Shown piece after piece: positions 1 through 7,948 of a DNA stretch of 23,660 bases. Where the stretch lies: NCBI GenBank assembly GCA_910586595.1, contig CAJUJB010000047.1:1-23660 (forward strand), in the 5' to 3' direction. The position numbers and the translations under genes are program-made. Origin of the DNA: an uncultured Muribaculaceae bacterium. Its GTDB lineage: Bacteria > Bacteroidota > Bacteroidia > Bacteroidales > Muribaculaceae. Positions within the stretch are counted from its first letter, which is position 1. Each line of letters begins with the position of its first letter. The notes beneath the pieces were generated by a model, which was not told the origin of the DNA, ran no database searches, and worked only from the letters and a program-made list of their open reading frames with translations.

Positions 1-1
1 G

Positions 2-1582
2 GTGTCGTCGCTTGGTAAAGGCATCATTTCATCGTCGCTTGCTTGTCTGCTCAAAGCCAGAGGCTTGCGCGTCACCATCCAGAAATTCGACCCGTATATC
101 AACATCGACCCCGGAACGCTCAACCCCTACGAGCACGGGGAATGCTATGTGACTGAAGACGGCCACGAGGCTGACCTTGACCTCGGTCATTACGAACGTT
201 TTACCAACGTCCGCACTTCGAGAGCCAACAATGTCACAACAGGTCGTATCTATCAAAGCGTAATCGACAAGGAACGCCGCGGCGACTACCTTGGCAAGAC
301 CGTACAGATTGTGCCTCATATCACCGACGAAATCAAGCGTCGTGTGAAATACCTCGGCAACACCGGCAACTACGACTATATCATCACCGAAATCGGTGGT
401 ACAGTAGGCGACATCGAGTCTCTCCCATTCCTCGAAGCCGTGCGCCAGCTACGATGGGAACTCGGCCAGAACAGCCTCTGCGTTCACCTCACATACGTGC
501 CCTATATCGCAGCCGCTAAAGAGCTGAAGACCAAGCCAACACAGCACTCTGTCAAAGCTCTTCAGGAACTCGGCATCCAGCCCGACGTGCTCGTACTCCG
601 CACAGAAAAGGAAATCCCGGCCGACATGCGCCGCAAGATTGCCCTGTTCTGCAACGTGGCGCAGGATTCTGTAGTGCAGTCGAAAGACGTCAACTCAATC
701 TACAAAGTGCCCCTTATGATGCACGCCCAGCACCTCGACGAAATCGTGCTCCGTAAGACAGGCATGCCAGTCGAAGGCGAACCCGAAATGGGCCCGTGGC
801 TCAGCTTCATCGATAAGCTCGACAATGCTACCGATAAGGTCACAATCGGCCTCGTAGGAAAATATGTAGAGCTGCAGGACGCTTACAAATCAATCAACGA
901 AGCCCTCTTCCATGCAGCCACCTACGCAGGTCACAAACTCGACCTCGTGTATATCCACTCCGAAAAACTCAACGACTCCAACGTTGCCGAGCGGCTCGGA
1001 GGCATGGACGGCGTAATCATCGCCCCAGGTTTCGGCCAGCGTGGCATTGACGGAAAATTCGTAGCCCTCAAGTGGTGCCGCGAACACGACGTTCCCACAT
1101 TCGGCATCTGCCTCGGCATGCAGTGCATGGTAATCGAGTTCGCACGCAACGTACTCGGTCTTGAAGACGCCAACTCAACCGAGATGAACACCCACACACC
1201 CTACAACGTTATCGACCTTATGGAAGAGCAGAAAAACATCTCCGACATGGGCGGCACAATGCGTCTGGGTGCTTACGACTGCCGTCTGCGCCACGGTTCT
1301 AAAGCCGCAGAGGCTTATGGTAAAGAACTCATCAGCGAGCGTCACCGTCACCGCTTCGAGTTCAACAACGACTACCGCGACCGCTTCGAGGCAGCCGGCA
1401 TGCAGTGCGTAGGCGAGAATCCCGCCACACACCTTGTCGAGGTAGTCGAGATGCCATCCAAACGTTGGTTTATCGGAACCCAGTACCATCCCGAATACTC
1501 AAGCACCGTACTCTCGCCGAGCCCCATCTTCTCGTCGTTCATCAAGGCAGCCATAGCCTACCACGACGAAAAGGGAGAATAA
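2..1582 (+). CDS. pyrG: CTP synthase, 5' end cut by window edge
   Basis: Makes CTP from UTP, ATP and glutamine, the last step of de novo pyrimidine nucleotide synthesis, in the cytoplasm. The visible 526 residues begin inside the P-loop (SSLGKGI), so only about ten N-terminal residues lie upstream; the GTG at base 2 is an internal valine codon, not a start. The amidoligase domain fills roughly visible residues 1-265, including the GGTVGDIES motif at 132-140. A class I glutamine amidotransferase domain follows from about 280, with the nucleophile Cys370 in GICLGMQ and the His496/Glu498 pair in QYHPEYS. Apart from the missing start, length and active-site residues match the family. yidC follows after 42 bp on the same strand with no visible terminator, so the two are probably co-transcribed, a pairing I recall from other Bacteroidetes. 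Identification is very secure. Confidence 0.98.
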   Translation: MSSLGKGIISSSLACLLKARGLRVTIQKFDPYINIDPGTLNPYEHGECYVTEDGHEADLDLGHYERFTNVRTSRANNVTTGRIYQSVIDKERRGDYLGKTVQIVPHITDEIKRRVKYLGNTGNYDYIITEIGGTVGDIESLPFLEAVRQLRWELGQNSLCVHLTYVPYIAAAKELKTKPTQHSVKALQELGIQPDVLVLRTEKEIPADMRRKIALFCNVAQDSVVQSKDVNSIYKVPLMMHAQHLDEIVLRKTGMPVEGEPEMGPWLSFIDKLDNATDKVTIGLVGKYVELQDAYKSINEALFHAATYAGHKLDLVYIHSEKLNDSNVAERLGGMDGVIIAPGFGQRGIDGKFVALKWCREHDVPTFGICLGMQCMVIEFARNVLGLEDANSTEMNTHTPYNVIDLMEEQKNISDMGGTMRLGAYDCRLRHGSKAAEAYGKELISERHRHRFEFNNDYRDRFEAAGMQCVGENPATHLVEVVEMPSKRWFIGTQYHPEYSSTVLSPSPIFSSFIKAAIAYHDEKGE

Positions 1583-1624
1583 GCCCGGCCGTGTCTATAT
1601 TAAAACACAACATTCACATTTATA

Positions 1625-3709
1625 ATGGATAAGAACACACTCACCGGCCTTGTGCTCATGGCTGCGGTAATGTTTGGCTTCTTCTGGCTCACCAAGCCCT
1701 CGGAAGCTGAGCTGGCAGCCCAACGCGAACGCCAGGAGCAGGCTGCCGCCGACGCTCTGCGTGCCGCCCAGCAGCAACCCGAGGTCGCACCCTTCACCCC
1801 TGCCGACAGTGCCGACCTCGCATCGGCTGTCCGCTCTATGGGTACCCGAAACGCTGACGGATCGGTTTCGTTCAGTAACGAACTCCTGAATCTGACCGTC
1901 GACAGCATCCATGGCCTCTCCGGCACATACAAAGACGCAGCCGGATCGGCAGATATCCGTCAGGTACTGGCCAACAATGCAGGCCTCACAACTGCCCGCA
2001 CAGCGAAAGCCTCGCAGGCCATCCGCACCATGGTAGGCAATGCCCTGAAGTACGAAGGTTTTGCCCGCCATCTCTCTGGCGAGAACCGCGACGTAGTGCT
2101 CGAGAACGACCTCGTGAAAGTCACCCTCTCAACCCGCGGTGGACGCGTGTCACAGGTTGAACTGAAGAAATATACCACTGAGGTAGGCCCCGAAAAAGCC
2201 AACATCCAGCTTTTCCGTGACGCCACCGATGGCTACAGCTTCCGCTTCAACACCGCCGAGCAACGCATCGACACCCGCGACTTCAACTTCACTCCCGTCA
2301 TGGAGGGTGACACAGCCGTGACCATGATGCTCCAGCCCGACTCTGGCGCAGAATGGGGCATACGCTATGCTCTGGCTGCCGACGGCTACACCGTAAGCAT
2401 GAACATCATCCAGCGCGGCATGTCGTCGATTCTGCCTCCCAACACATCGTCGATGGAATTTGCATGGCACCAGAAAATGGCCCGCAACGAGCTCGGCCGT
2501 ACCTTCGAGGAACGCAACAGCGCCATCTACTACAAGTATATAGGAGAAGGTGTCGACGAACTCAACGCCAACAAGGACGACAGCGAAGAGCTTACCGGCC
2601 GTCTCCGCTGGGTTGCCTTCAAGAACCAGTTCTTCTCGAGCGTCATCATAGCCCGCGACTGCTTCACCTCTGCCGACCTTGTCTCGAAAGACATCAAGAC
2701 AGCCGATTATCTTAAAGACATGTCGATGCAGGCTACCCTCCCCTACACTGTAGCCGATGGCACCGCCGCCTCATTCGACTTCTATTTCGGCCCCAACGAT
2801 TATCCCCTTCTCTCTAAACTCGATGATAAGCTCGGATATGACGAAGGCCTCTCGCTCACCCGCCTCATTCCTCTCGGCTGGGGCCTCTTCCGCTGGATCA
2901 ACACCATTATAGTGATTCCGGTGTTCACCTTCCTCGGATCGTTCATCTCCAACTACGGCATCATCATCCTCATCCTGACCCTCTTTATCAAGCTCATCCT
3001 CTTCCCGTTCACCTTCAAGAGCTTCAAGTCGCAGGCAAAGATGCGTGTCCTCGCCCCGGAGATTAAAGAGATTAACGAGAAATATCCCGACCAGGCCGAC
3101 GCCATGAAGCGCCAGCAGGAGACCATGGCCCTCTACAGCCGTGCCGGTGCCAGCCCCTTCTCAGGCTGTCTGCCCATGTTGCTGCAGATGCCTGTGCTCA
3201 TCGCCATGTTCTCGTTCTTCCCGTCGGCTATCGAGCTTCGAGGCCAGTCGTTCCTTTGGGCTCACGACCTCTCGGCACCCGACAGCATACTCACCCTCCC
3301 GTTCAACATTCCGTTCTACGGCAATCACGTAAGCCTGTTCTGTCTTCTGATGACGGTGATCAACATCGTATACATGAAGATCAGCATGCAGAACCAGCCT
3401 CAGAGCGCAGGCATGCCCGGCATGAAGATGATGCAGTACTTCATGCCCGTGATGTTCCTCTTCATCTTCAATGACTACGCTTCAGGCCTCAGCTATTACT
3501 ACCTTCTCTCACTTCTCATCACCATCATCCAGACTTACATCTTCCGCCACGTGATCGACGAGAAAAAAGTACGTGAGCAACTGCTTGCAAATGCCCGCAA
3601 GCCCCGCAAGAAGAGCGGCTGGATGGCACGTCTTGAGGAGGCTCAGAAGCAGGCTCTCGCCGCACAGCGCCAGCAACAGCAGCAGGGCGGAGGCAAACGT
3701 CGCAGATAA
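1625..3709 (+). CDS. yidC: Membrane protein insertase YidC
   Basis: Inserts and folds inner-membrane proteins, alone or with Sec. The 694-residue protein has the layout of Gram-negative YidC: an N-terminal helix at about residues 5-22, a large periplasmic beta domain up to about 405, and the conserved insertase core from about 412 to 645 with five hydrophobic segments. The core includes SPFSGCLPMLLQMP at 510-523 and the MPGMKMMQYFMPVMF region near 597. A lysine (Lys456, in TLFIKLILFP) stands where the groove often has arginine. The tail (about 648-694) is rich in Lys, Arg and Gln, ending GGGKRRR, as expected for ribosome contact. The start at 1625 gives the usual MDKNT opening. Residues 50-155 look longer than I remember for relatives and contain a possible partial repeat (see findings). 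Follows pyrG by 42 bp. Confidence 0.97.
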   Translation: MDKNTLTGLVLMAAVMFGFFWLTKPSEAELAAQRERQEQAAADALRAAQQQPEVAPFTPADSADLASAVRSMGTRNADGSVSFSNELLNLTVDSIHGLSGTYKDAAGSADIRQVLANNAGLTTARTAKASQAIRTMVGNALKYEGFARHLSGENRDVVLENDLVKVTLSTRGGRVSQVELKKYTTEVGPEKANIQLFRDATDGYSFRFNTAEQRIDTRDFNFTPVMEGDTAVTMMLQPDSGAEWGIRYALAADGYTVSMNIIQRGMSSILPPNTSSMEFAWHQKMARNELGRTFEERNSAIYYKYIGEGVDELNANKDDSEELTGRLRWVAFKNQFFSSVIIARDCFTSADLVSKDIKTADYLKDMSMQATLPYTVADGTAASFDFYFGPNDYPLLSKLDDKLGYDEGLSLTRLIPLGWGLFRWINTIIVIPVFTFLGSFISNYGIIILILTLFIKLILFPFTFKSFKSQAKMRVLAPEIKEINEKYPDQADAMKRQQETMALYSRAGASPFSGCLPMLLQMPVLIAMFSFFPSAIELRGQSFLWAHDLSAPDSILTLPFNIPFYGNHVSLFCLLMTVINIVYMKISMQNQPQSAGMPGMKMMQYFMPVMFLFIFNDYASGLSYYYLLSLLITIIQTYIFRHVIDEKKVREQLLANARKPRKKSGWMARLEEAQKQALAAQRQQQQQGGGKRRR

Positions 3710-3755
3710 GCCGTATTTCAACGAGTCATAATCTCTTTTCCCCCCATAGTAACCC

Positions 3756-4952
3756 ATGCAGACAATTTCAGACCGAGTCACTTCGCTTGCCGCGTCGCAG
3801 ACCTTGGCAATGTCACAGAAGAGCGCCGAGCTCAAGGCTCAGGGCGTCGATGTAATCAATCTTTCGGTTGGAGAACCCGACTTCAATACCCCCGACCACA
3901 TCAAGCAGGCAGCCGTCAAAGCGATTGACGACAACTTCTCGTTCTACTCACCTGTACCCGGATACATGACCCTGCGCAAAGCAATCGCAGCCAAACTATC
4001 CAAGGAGAACGGCCTCGCATTTGCGCCGGAACAGATTGTGGTAGGCAACGGTGCCAAACATGCCATTTGCAACGTTATCCTCGCCACCGTCAACCCTGGA
4101 GACGAAGTCATCATACCGACTCCGGCATGGGTAAGCTATGTGGAGATGGTTAAACTCGCCGAAGGCAAAACTGTACTTGTGCCCGCTGGTGTCGATCAGG
4201 ACTTCAAGATCAGCCCCGCACAGCTCGAAGCAGCCATCACCGGTAAGACACGGGCAATCATACTCTGCTCACCGTCGAATCCCACCGGGAGCGTATACAC
4301 CCGCGAAGAACTTCACGGGCTCGTAGAGGTGCTGGCCAAGCATCCCGAGATTCTCGTTATCGCTGACGAAATCTACGAGCACATACTCTATACCGGAGGC
4401 GACTTCGTGTCGCTGGCTTCCTTCGAGGAAATTGCCGACCGCACAGTTGTGATCAACGGTGTCTCCAAGGCCTATGCCATGACCGGATGGCGTATCGGCT
4501 ACTGCGCATGTCCTCCCGAAGTCGCCAAGGCTGTGACAAAACTTCAGGGGCAATTCACCTCCGGAGCTTCGTCAATAGCCCAGAAAGCCGCCGAGGCTGC
4601 CTATAACGGCCCGCAGGAATGCGTTGAAGAGATGCGCAAGGCATTTGAACGCCGCCGTGATCTCGTTGTCCGTCTTGCCCGTCAGATCCCCGGCATGGTG
4701 ATCAACGAGCCTCAGGGTGCCTTCTACCTCTTCCCCGAAGTATCTTCCTTCTTCGGCAAAGAAGCCCGCGGCTACAAAATCACCGACTCGGCCAGCCTGG
4801 CCATGTATCTGCTTGAGGTTGCCCATGTGGCCACAGTCGACGGAGCCGCCTTCTGTTCTCCAGGTTATATCCGCCTCAGCTACGCCACCTCTGACGAAAA
4901 ACTTGAAGAAGCCTTCCGCAGAATTTCGGCTGCGTTGGCAGATCTGAAGTAA
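3756..4952 (+). CDS. PLP-dependent class I aminotransferase, aspartate aminotransferase type
   Basis: Most likely a cytosolic aspartate (or aspartate/prephenate) aminotransferase of the Thermus-like Ib subgroup, transferring amino groups between aspartate and 2-oxoglutarate. The 398 residues match the family length. Visible PLP-binding elements are GNGAKHA (97-103), Trp125 in the ring-stacking position, SNPTGS (174-179), Asp204 in ADEIYE, the Schiff-base Lys238 in GVSKAYAMTGWRIGY, and the substrate-carboxylate Arg373 near the C terminus. All catalytic residues are present. It starts 46 bp after yidC with no clear promoter between them, and ends before the hairpin at 4974-5007. Substrate preference cannot be fixed from sequence alone; tyrosine, phenylalanine or prephenate use is possible, so I give no gene symbol. 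Confidence 0.93.
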   Translation: MQTISDRVTSLAASQTLAMSQKSAELKAQGVDVINLSVGEPDFNTPDHIKQAAVKAIDDNFSFYSPVPGYMTLRKAIAAKLSKENGLAFAPEQIVVGNGAKHAICNVILATVNPGDEVIIPTPAWVSYVEMVKLAEGKTVLVPAGVDQDFKISPAQLEAAITGKTRAIILCSPSNPTGSVYTREELHGLVEVLAKHPEILVIADEIYEHILYTGGDFVSLASFEEIADRTVVINGVSKAYAMTGWRIGYCACPPEVAKAVTKLQGQFTSGASSIAQKAAEAAYNGPQECVEEMRKAFERRRDLVVRLARQIPGMVINEPQGAFYLFPEVSSFFGKEARGYKITDSASLAMYLLEVAHVATVDGAAFCSPGYIRLSYATSDEKLEEAFRRISAALADLK

Positions 4953-4973
4953 GATCCCAATCAATCATAACTA

Positions 4974-5007
4974 ATTCGGGCGACTTGCACATGCAGGCCG
5001 CCCGAAT
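4974..5007. terminator. Hairpin terminator between converging genes, probably bidirectional
   Basis: A perfect 9-bp stem (ATTCGGGCG at 4974-4982 with CGCCCGAAT at 4999-5007) encloses a 16-nt loop that itself contains the small palindrome TGCacatGCA. On the plus strand it is followed by CTATTTTACG, a weak T-tract. It sits 22 bp after the aminotransferase stop and 26 bp beyond the stop of the minus-strand phosphotransferase, so it can serve both converging transcripts. Confidence 0.75.
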
Positions 5008-5032
5008 CTATTTTACGTCATAACCATTACGG

Positions 5033-6988
5033 CTATTCATTGGCAATTGTAAGTCTGTCGCCATTCAGACGCGCAGTATAGTCCTGCATGAAGGCCTGGG
5101 CGAAGATGAGCATACGGTTCACCTCATCTTTATCATAGTCCTCGGCATGAGAAGACATAGATGGGTTTACCCCGGTATGAAAGACCTCCTCCACAGCCGT
5201 CAGATCGGGGCTGGTATACACCGTATACTCCGTACCGACTACCAAATAACGGCCACCGTCAGTTCTGGCTATGCCATAGCCATCGTACGTATCTGAAAGG
5301 GCATCTGCCCCAACACTCACGAATGGCGCATCATAGCCTATGAGCGATAGAATTGTAGGAGAGATGTCGTGCTGTGAAATGACGCGGTCGTCAACGCGTC
5401 CGGGCGCTATACTTCCGTCGGGAGTGTAGATCAGCAATGGAATATGGTTACGGATATAATCATTATCGTAGACCGAGCCCTTGAAGTCGCGGTTGCCATG
5501 GTCGCCAGTGATTATAAAAGTGGTATTGACAAACCATGGCTCGGATGATGCAAGCTCAAAGAAATGCCGCAGCGACTCATCTGTGTACTCGAGCCCACGC
5601 TCAGGTGAGGTCTCAGGATGCTTATACGACGACGTATCCCAGCCCTCGGGAATGGTAAAAGGCCCATGTGCCGAAACCGTAAACCAGGCAGCCGCAAATG
5701 GCTCGCCAAGCGCCGTCAGATCTTTGGCTACAAACTCGCCCATTGGGTAATCAAATATACCCCACATACCATCGAAATCGGCATCGTTGCCATAGGCCTC
5801 GCGGTCGATGATACGCGAGTAACCTGCCGCGAAAGCCGTCTGGTCGATATTGAACGAACCATGCTTACAGCCGTAATAGAATGCCGTATTCCACCCCCGC
5901 TCAGCCAACAGACGGCCCGGGGAATCTATGACATTCTTATTATACGGCGACAGCATGAAATAAAAAGGATCAAAAGCCGGGAATCCTGCGAGAATTGCAG
6001 TTGCCCCTCCGCAAGAAGAACGGCTGCATGCAATAGTGTGCACCAAGGCCAGCGACCGGCCGGCTATAGAGTCAAGAAATGGCATCAGTCCTCTATGCGG
6101 ATTGGCACCTGATACGGCAAGTGTGTCGATCCACTCGGCTCCACCACTCTCGATGATGATGATCATGACGTTTCTTCGTGCAAGCGAACCGACCGGGGCA
6201 CCCTCATGCACAGAGGTGCGAACACGGGCCAATTCTTCTGCCGACAGCAGCTCTACGGGCGTCTCCATGTTGGCTTTGCTGCGGTTGAGCGACCGCAAGA
6301 TACAGAATGGTGAGTTGAGCACAACATTTATTTCCGGAGCCGAGCGGACGGCAAATGCTGCATCTGGAATAGCTAACGGAACGCCAGCCCCCGCACGGCC
6401 TCGCATACCGAGGAATGTCAGGCCTCCGAGGAGAAGGAACGCAGTGCACCGCAGCCAGAACGGCCGGCGCTGCACAGACTCAATTACCACCACTCTGGCC
6501 GACAGCCATACAAGTATGCCGATTACAACGGCCACACCAAGGAATGCCCACCAATATGAGATGGCGTACATTGCGGCTATATTACCGATTTCGGAGTCGG
6601 TGGTAATATTAAGTATATTGCTCCACCTCAACCTGGCACCCGTAAACCGGTAGTAAGGTATGTCGGCAATGTTTATAGCAAGCATAATCGCATTGCATAC
6701 CCAATAGATCCACATGGATACACGTTGATAGAGTCGCCGATAGACAAACTTGAACGGCAACAGACGCATAGCAATAAATACGACATTGAAATACGCCGCC
6801 GCAGAAATGTCAAACCGCAGGCCATGCCAGCTTAACCTCAAGGTCTCCCATACTCCAGGAGCCCCGACCAGGTCATTATTATACCATGCAAAGAAAAACC
6901 GGCTTGCCCACAGCATGAACAAAGCCACAAAAAACTGATAGGCCGTAGCCGCATATATATCGGCCTTGAACTTCAAAACGGGCTTCAT
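5033..6988 (-). CDS. LTA synthase / sulfatase-family membrane phosphotransferase
   Basis: A 651-residue inner-membrane protein with about five N-terminal hydrophobic segments (roughly residues 12-34, 60-78, 92-110, 140-162, 178-195) and a periplasmic alkaline-phosphatase-like domain from about 270 to 600. Metal- and substrate-site motifs are visible: Glu280 in IIIIESGG, His441 in VSAHGPF, and Asp496-His497 in ITGDHGN. Relatives transfer phosphoglycerol or phosphoethanolamine groups to envelope glycans or lipids, so an envelope-decorating role is inferred; the donor and acceptor are unknown. Where relatives usually have a threonine nucleophile in an RTDRG-like stretch, this one reads CSRSSCGGA at 321-329, leaving Ser or Cys as candidates. 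The start codon overlaps the menA stop by 4 bp (ATGA), so the two are translationally coupled. Confidence 0.85.
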   Translation of the reverse strand: MKPVLKFKADIYAATAYQFFVALFMLWASRFFFAWYNNDLVGAPGVWETLRLSWHGLRFDISAAAYFNVVFIAMRLLPFKFVYRRLYQRVSMWIYWVCNAIMLAINIADIPYYRFTGARLRWSNILNITTDSEIGNIAAMYAISYWWAFLGVAVVIGILVWLSARVVVIESVQRRPFWLRCTAFLLLGGLTFLGMRGRAGAGVPLAIPDAAFAVRSAPEINVVLNSPFCILRSLNRSKANMETPVELLSAEELARVRTSVHEGAPVGSLARRNVMIIIIESGGAEWIDTLAVSGANPHRGLMPFLDSIAGRSLALVHTIACSRSSCGGATAILAGFPAFDPFYFMLSPYNKNVIDSPGRLLAERGWNTAFYYGCKHGSFNIDQTAFAAGYSRIIDREAYGNDADFDGMWGIFDYPMGEFVAKDLTALGEPFAAAWFTVSAHGPFTIPEGWDTSSYKHPETSPERGLEYTDESLRHFFELASSEPWFVNTTFIITGDHGNRDFKGSVYDNDYIRNHIPLLIYTPDGSIAPGRVDDRVISQHDISPTILSLIGYDAPFVSVGADALSDTYDGYGIARTDGGRYLVVGTEYTVYTSPDLTAVEEVFHTGVNPSMSSHAEDYDKDEVNRMLIFAQAFMQDYTARLNGDRLTIANE

Positions 6989-7857
6989 AAGCTCATACCG
7001 ATCAAGAATGATACAGAATAGGCAAGCATGACCATAGCCGTCATGCCGAGAAAAGGATTAAGCGCACGCCCATCCTTGCGTTTCAAGCCGACAACAATGG
7101 CCGAAGAAATGAGCAGATACAAGCCCGGGGCAAGCAGCCAGAGCACGCCCATATCCAGCCATACCTGCAGCATAAGCAGTACAGCCACAAGACAGTTGCA
7201 GCCATATAGCACCAGCATGGCATTGCGGCCAAAAGCCGTTGCAAGTGTATGCTTGCCAACAGCCCTGTCATCGTATATATCGCGGTAATTATTGACGATA
7301 AGCACATTTGCGCCCATCAACCCTACCGACACCGAGGCAAGAAACACGGGCAAAGACCATTCAAGCGCCTGCACATAGTAGGTAAGATTGACAGGAACGA
7401 TGCCGAAGAACGCTATAACGGCCACTTCGCCGAGGCAATGGGTGGACAATGGCCACGGCCCGGCGCTGTAAGCGAGGGCTCCCAAGCCGATCAGCGCCCC
7501 AACCCATATGAGCCATAAGCCGCCCCAACATGTAAGCGACAAGCCTACGACGGCAGCCATGGCGAGCACACCGAATGTGGCATACTTCATGGCTCGGGCC
7601 GATATATCGCCCTCGGTCACTCCCCTACGCGGGCCTTCGCGTCCTATATGGTCACGACCGGCGCGGTAGTCATAGTATTCATTGGCGAAATTCGATGCAA
7701 TCTGGCAAAGGATGGCAAATATAAGACACAGAGACGCGGGCAAAGCCGAGAATGAGCCACCCGCTATATTGAAGCCCAGGGCTACAAATACACCGGCTAC
7801 CGATACGGGCAGTGTGCGCAGCCTCATCGCCTCTATCCAACATTTAGCTGTATTCAT
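6985..7857 (-). CDS. menA: 1,4-dihydroxy-2-naphthoate polyprenyltransferase
   Basis: Attaches the polyprenyl tail to 1,4-dihydroxy-2-naphthoate in menaquinone synthesis, in the inner membrane. The 290 residues have the UbiA-superfamily layout with eight or nine hydrophobic segments. Both prenyl-diphosphate/Mg2+ motifs are clear: the first, around NEYYDYRAGRD at 59-69, and the second, NNYRDIYDDRAVGKHTLA at 189-206; the second is typical of MenA rather than UbiA. The opening WIEAMRLRTLPVS is also typical and supports the start at 7857. A perfect TAACTTTG box ends 4 nt before the start codon, so the transcript may be leaderless. The stop overlaps the start of the downstream phosphotransferase gene by 4 bp. 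Confidence 0.95.
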   Translation of the reverse strand: MNTAKCWIEAMRLRTLPVSVAGVFVALGFNIAGGSFSALPASLCLIFAILCQIASNFANEYYDYRAGRDHIGREGPRRGVTEGDISARAMKYATFGVLAMAAVVGLSLTCWGGLWLIWVGALIGLGALAYSAGPWPLSTHCLGEVAVIAFFGIVPVNLTYYVQALEWSLPVFLASVSVGLMGANVLIVNNYRDIYDDRAVGKHTLATAFGRNAMLVLYGCNCLVAVLLMLQVWLDMGVLWLLAPGLYLLISSAIVVGLKRKDGRALNPFLGMTAMVMLAYSVSFLIGMSL

Positions 7858-7861
7858 ACTA

Positions 7862-7869
7862 CAAAGTTA
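7862..7869 (-). promoter_or_regulatory. Candidate -7 box (TAnnTTTG) of menA
   Basis: Reading the minus strand, TAACTTTG is an exact match to the Bacteroidetes -7 consensus TAnnTTTG. Only TAGT separates it from the menA ATG. No TTG is present about 20 nt upstream, but an A-tract lies just before the box. With the usual distance to the transcription start, the mRNA would begin at or next to the start codon. The box lies just downstream of the rng terminator, which supports menA having its own promoter. Confidence 0.6.
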
Positions 7870-7899
7870 CATATTTTTTCCGAGCATATGTAGCCCGTG

Positions 7900-7931
7900 A
7901 AAAAAGAAGGAGACGCCTGGGCGCCTCCTTC
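7900..7931 (-). terminator. Intrinsic terminator of rng
   Basis: On the minus strand a hairpin follows the rng stop (at 7949) by 17 bp. The stem GAAGGAG (7906-7912) pairs with CTCCTTC (7925-7931). It continues inward, after one mismatch, as CGC/GCG around a four-base CTGG loop. On the minus strand the stem is followed directly by six T residues. This is a textbook rho-independent terminator separating rng from menA. Confidence 0.88.
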
Positions 7932-7948
7932 GGGGATATGGTAAAGAT

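Noticed and set aside
1595..2071. Minus-strand open frame of 158 residues across the yidC start
   Set aside because: Antisense to a secure gene, composition typical of a shadow frame (Cys- and Gly-rich), no start signal.
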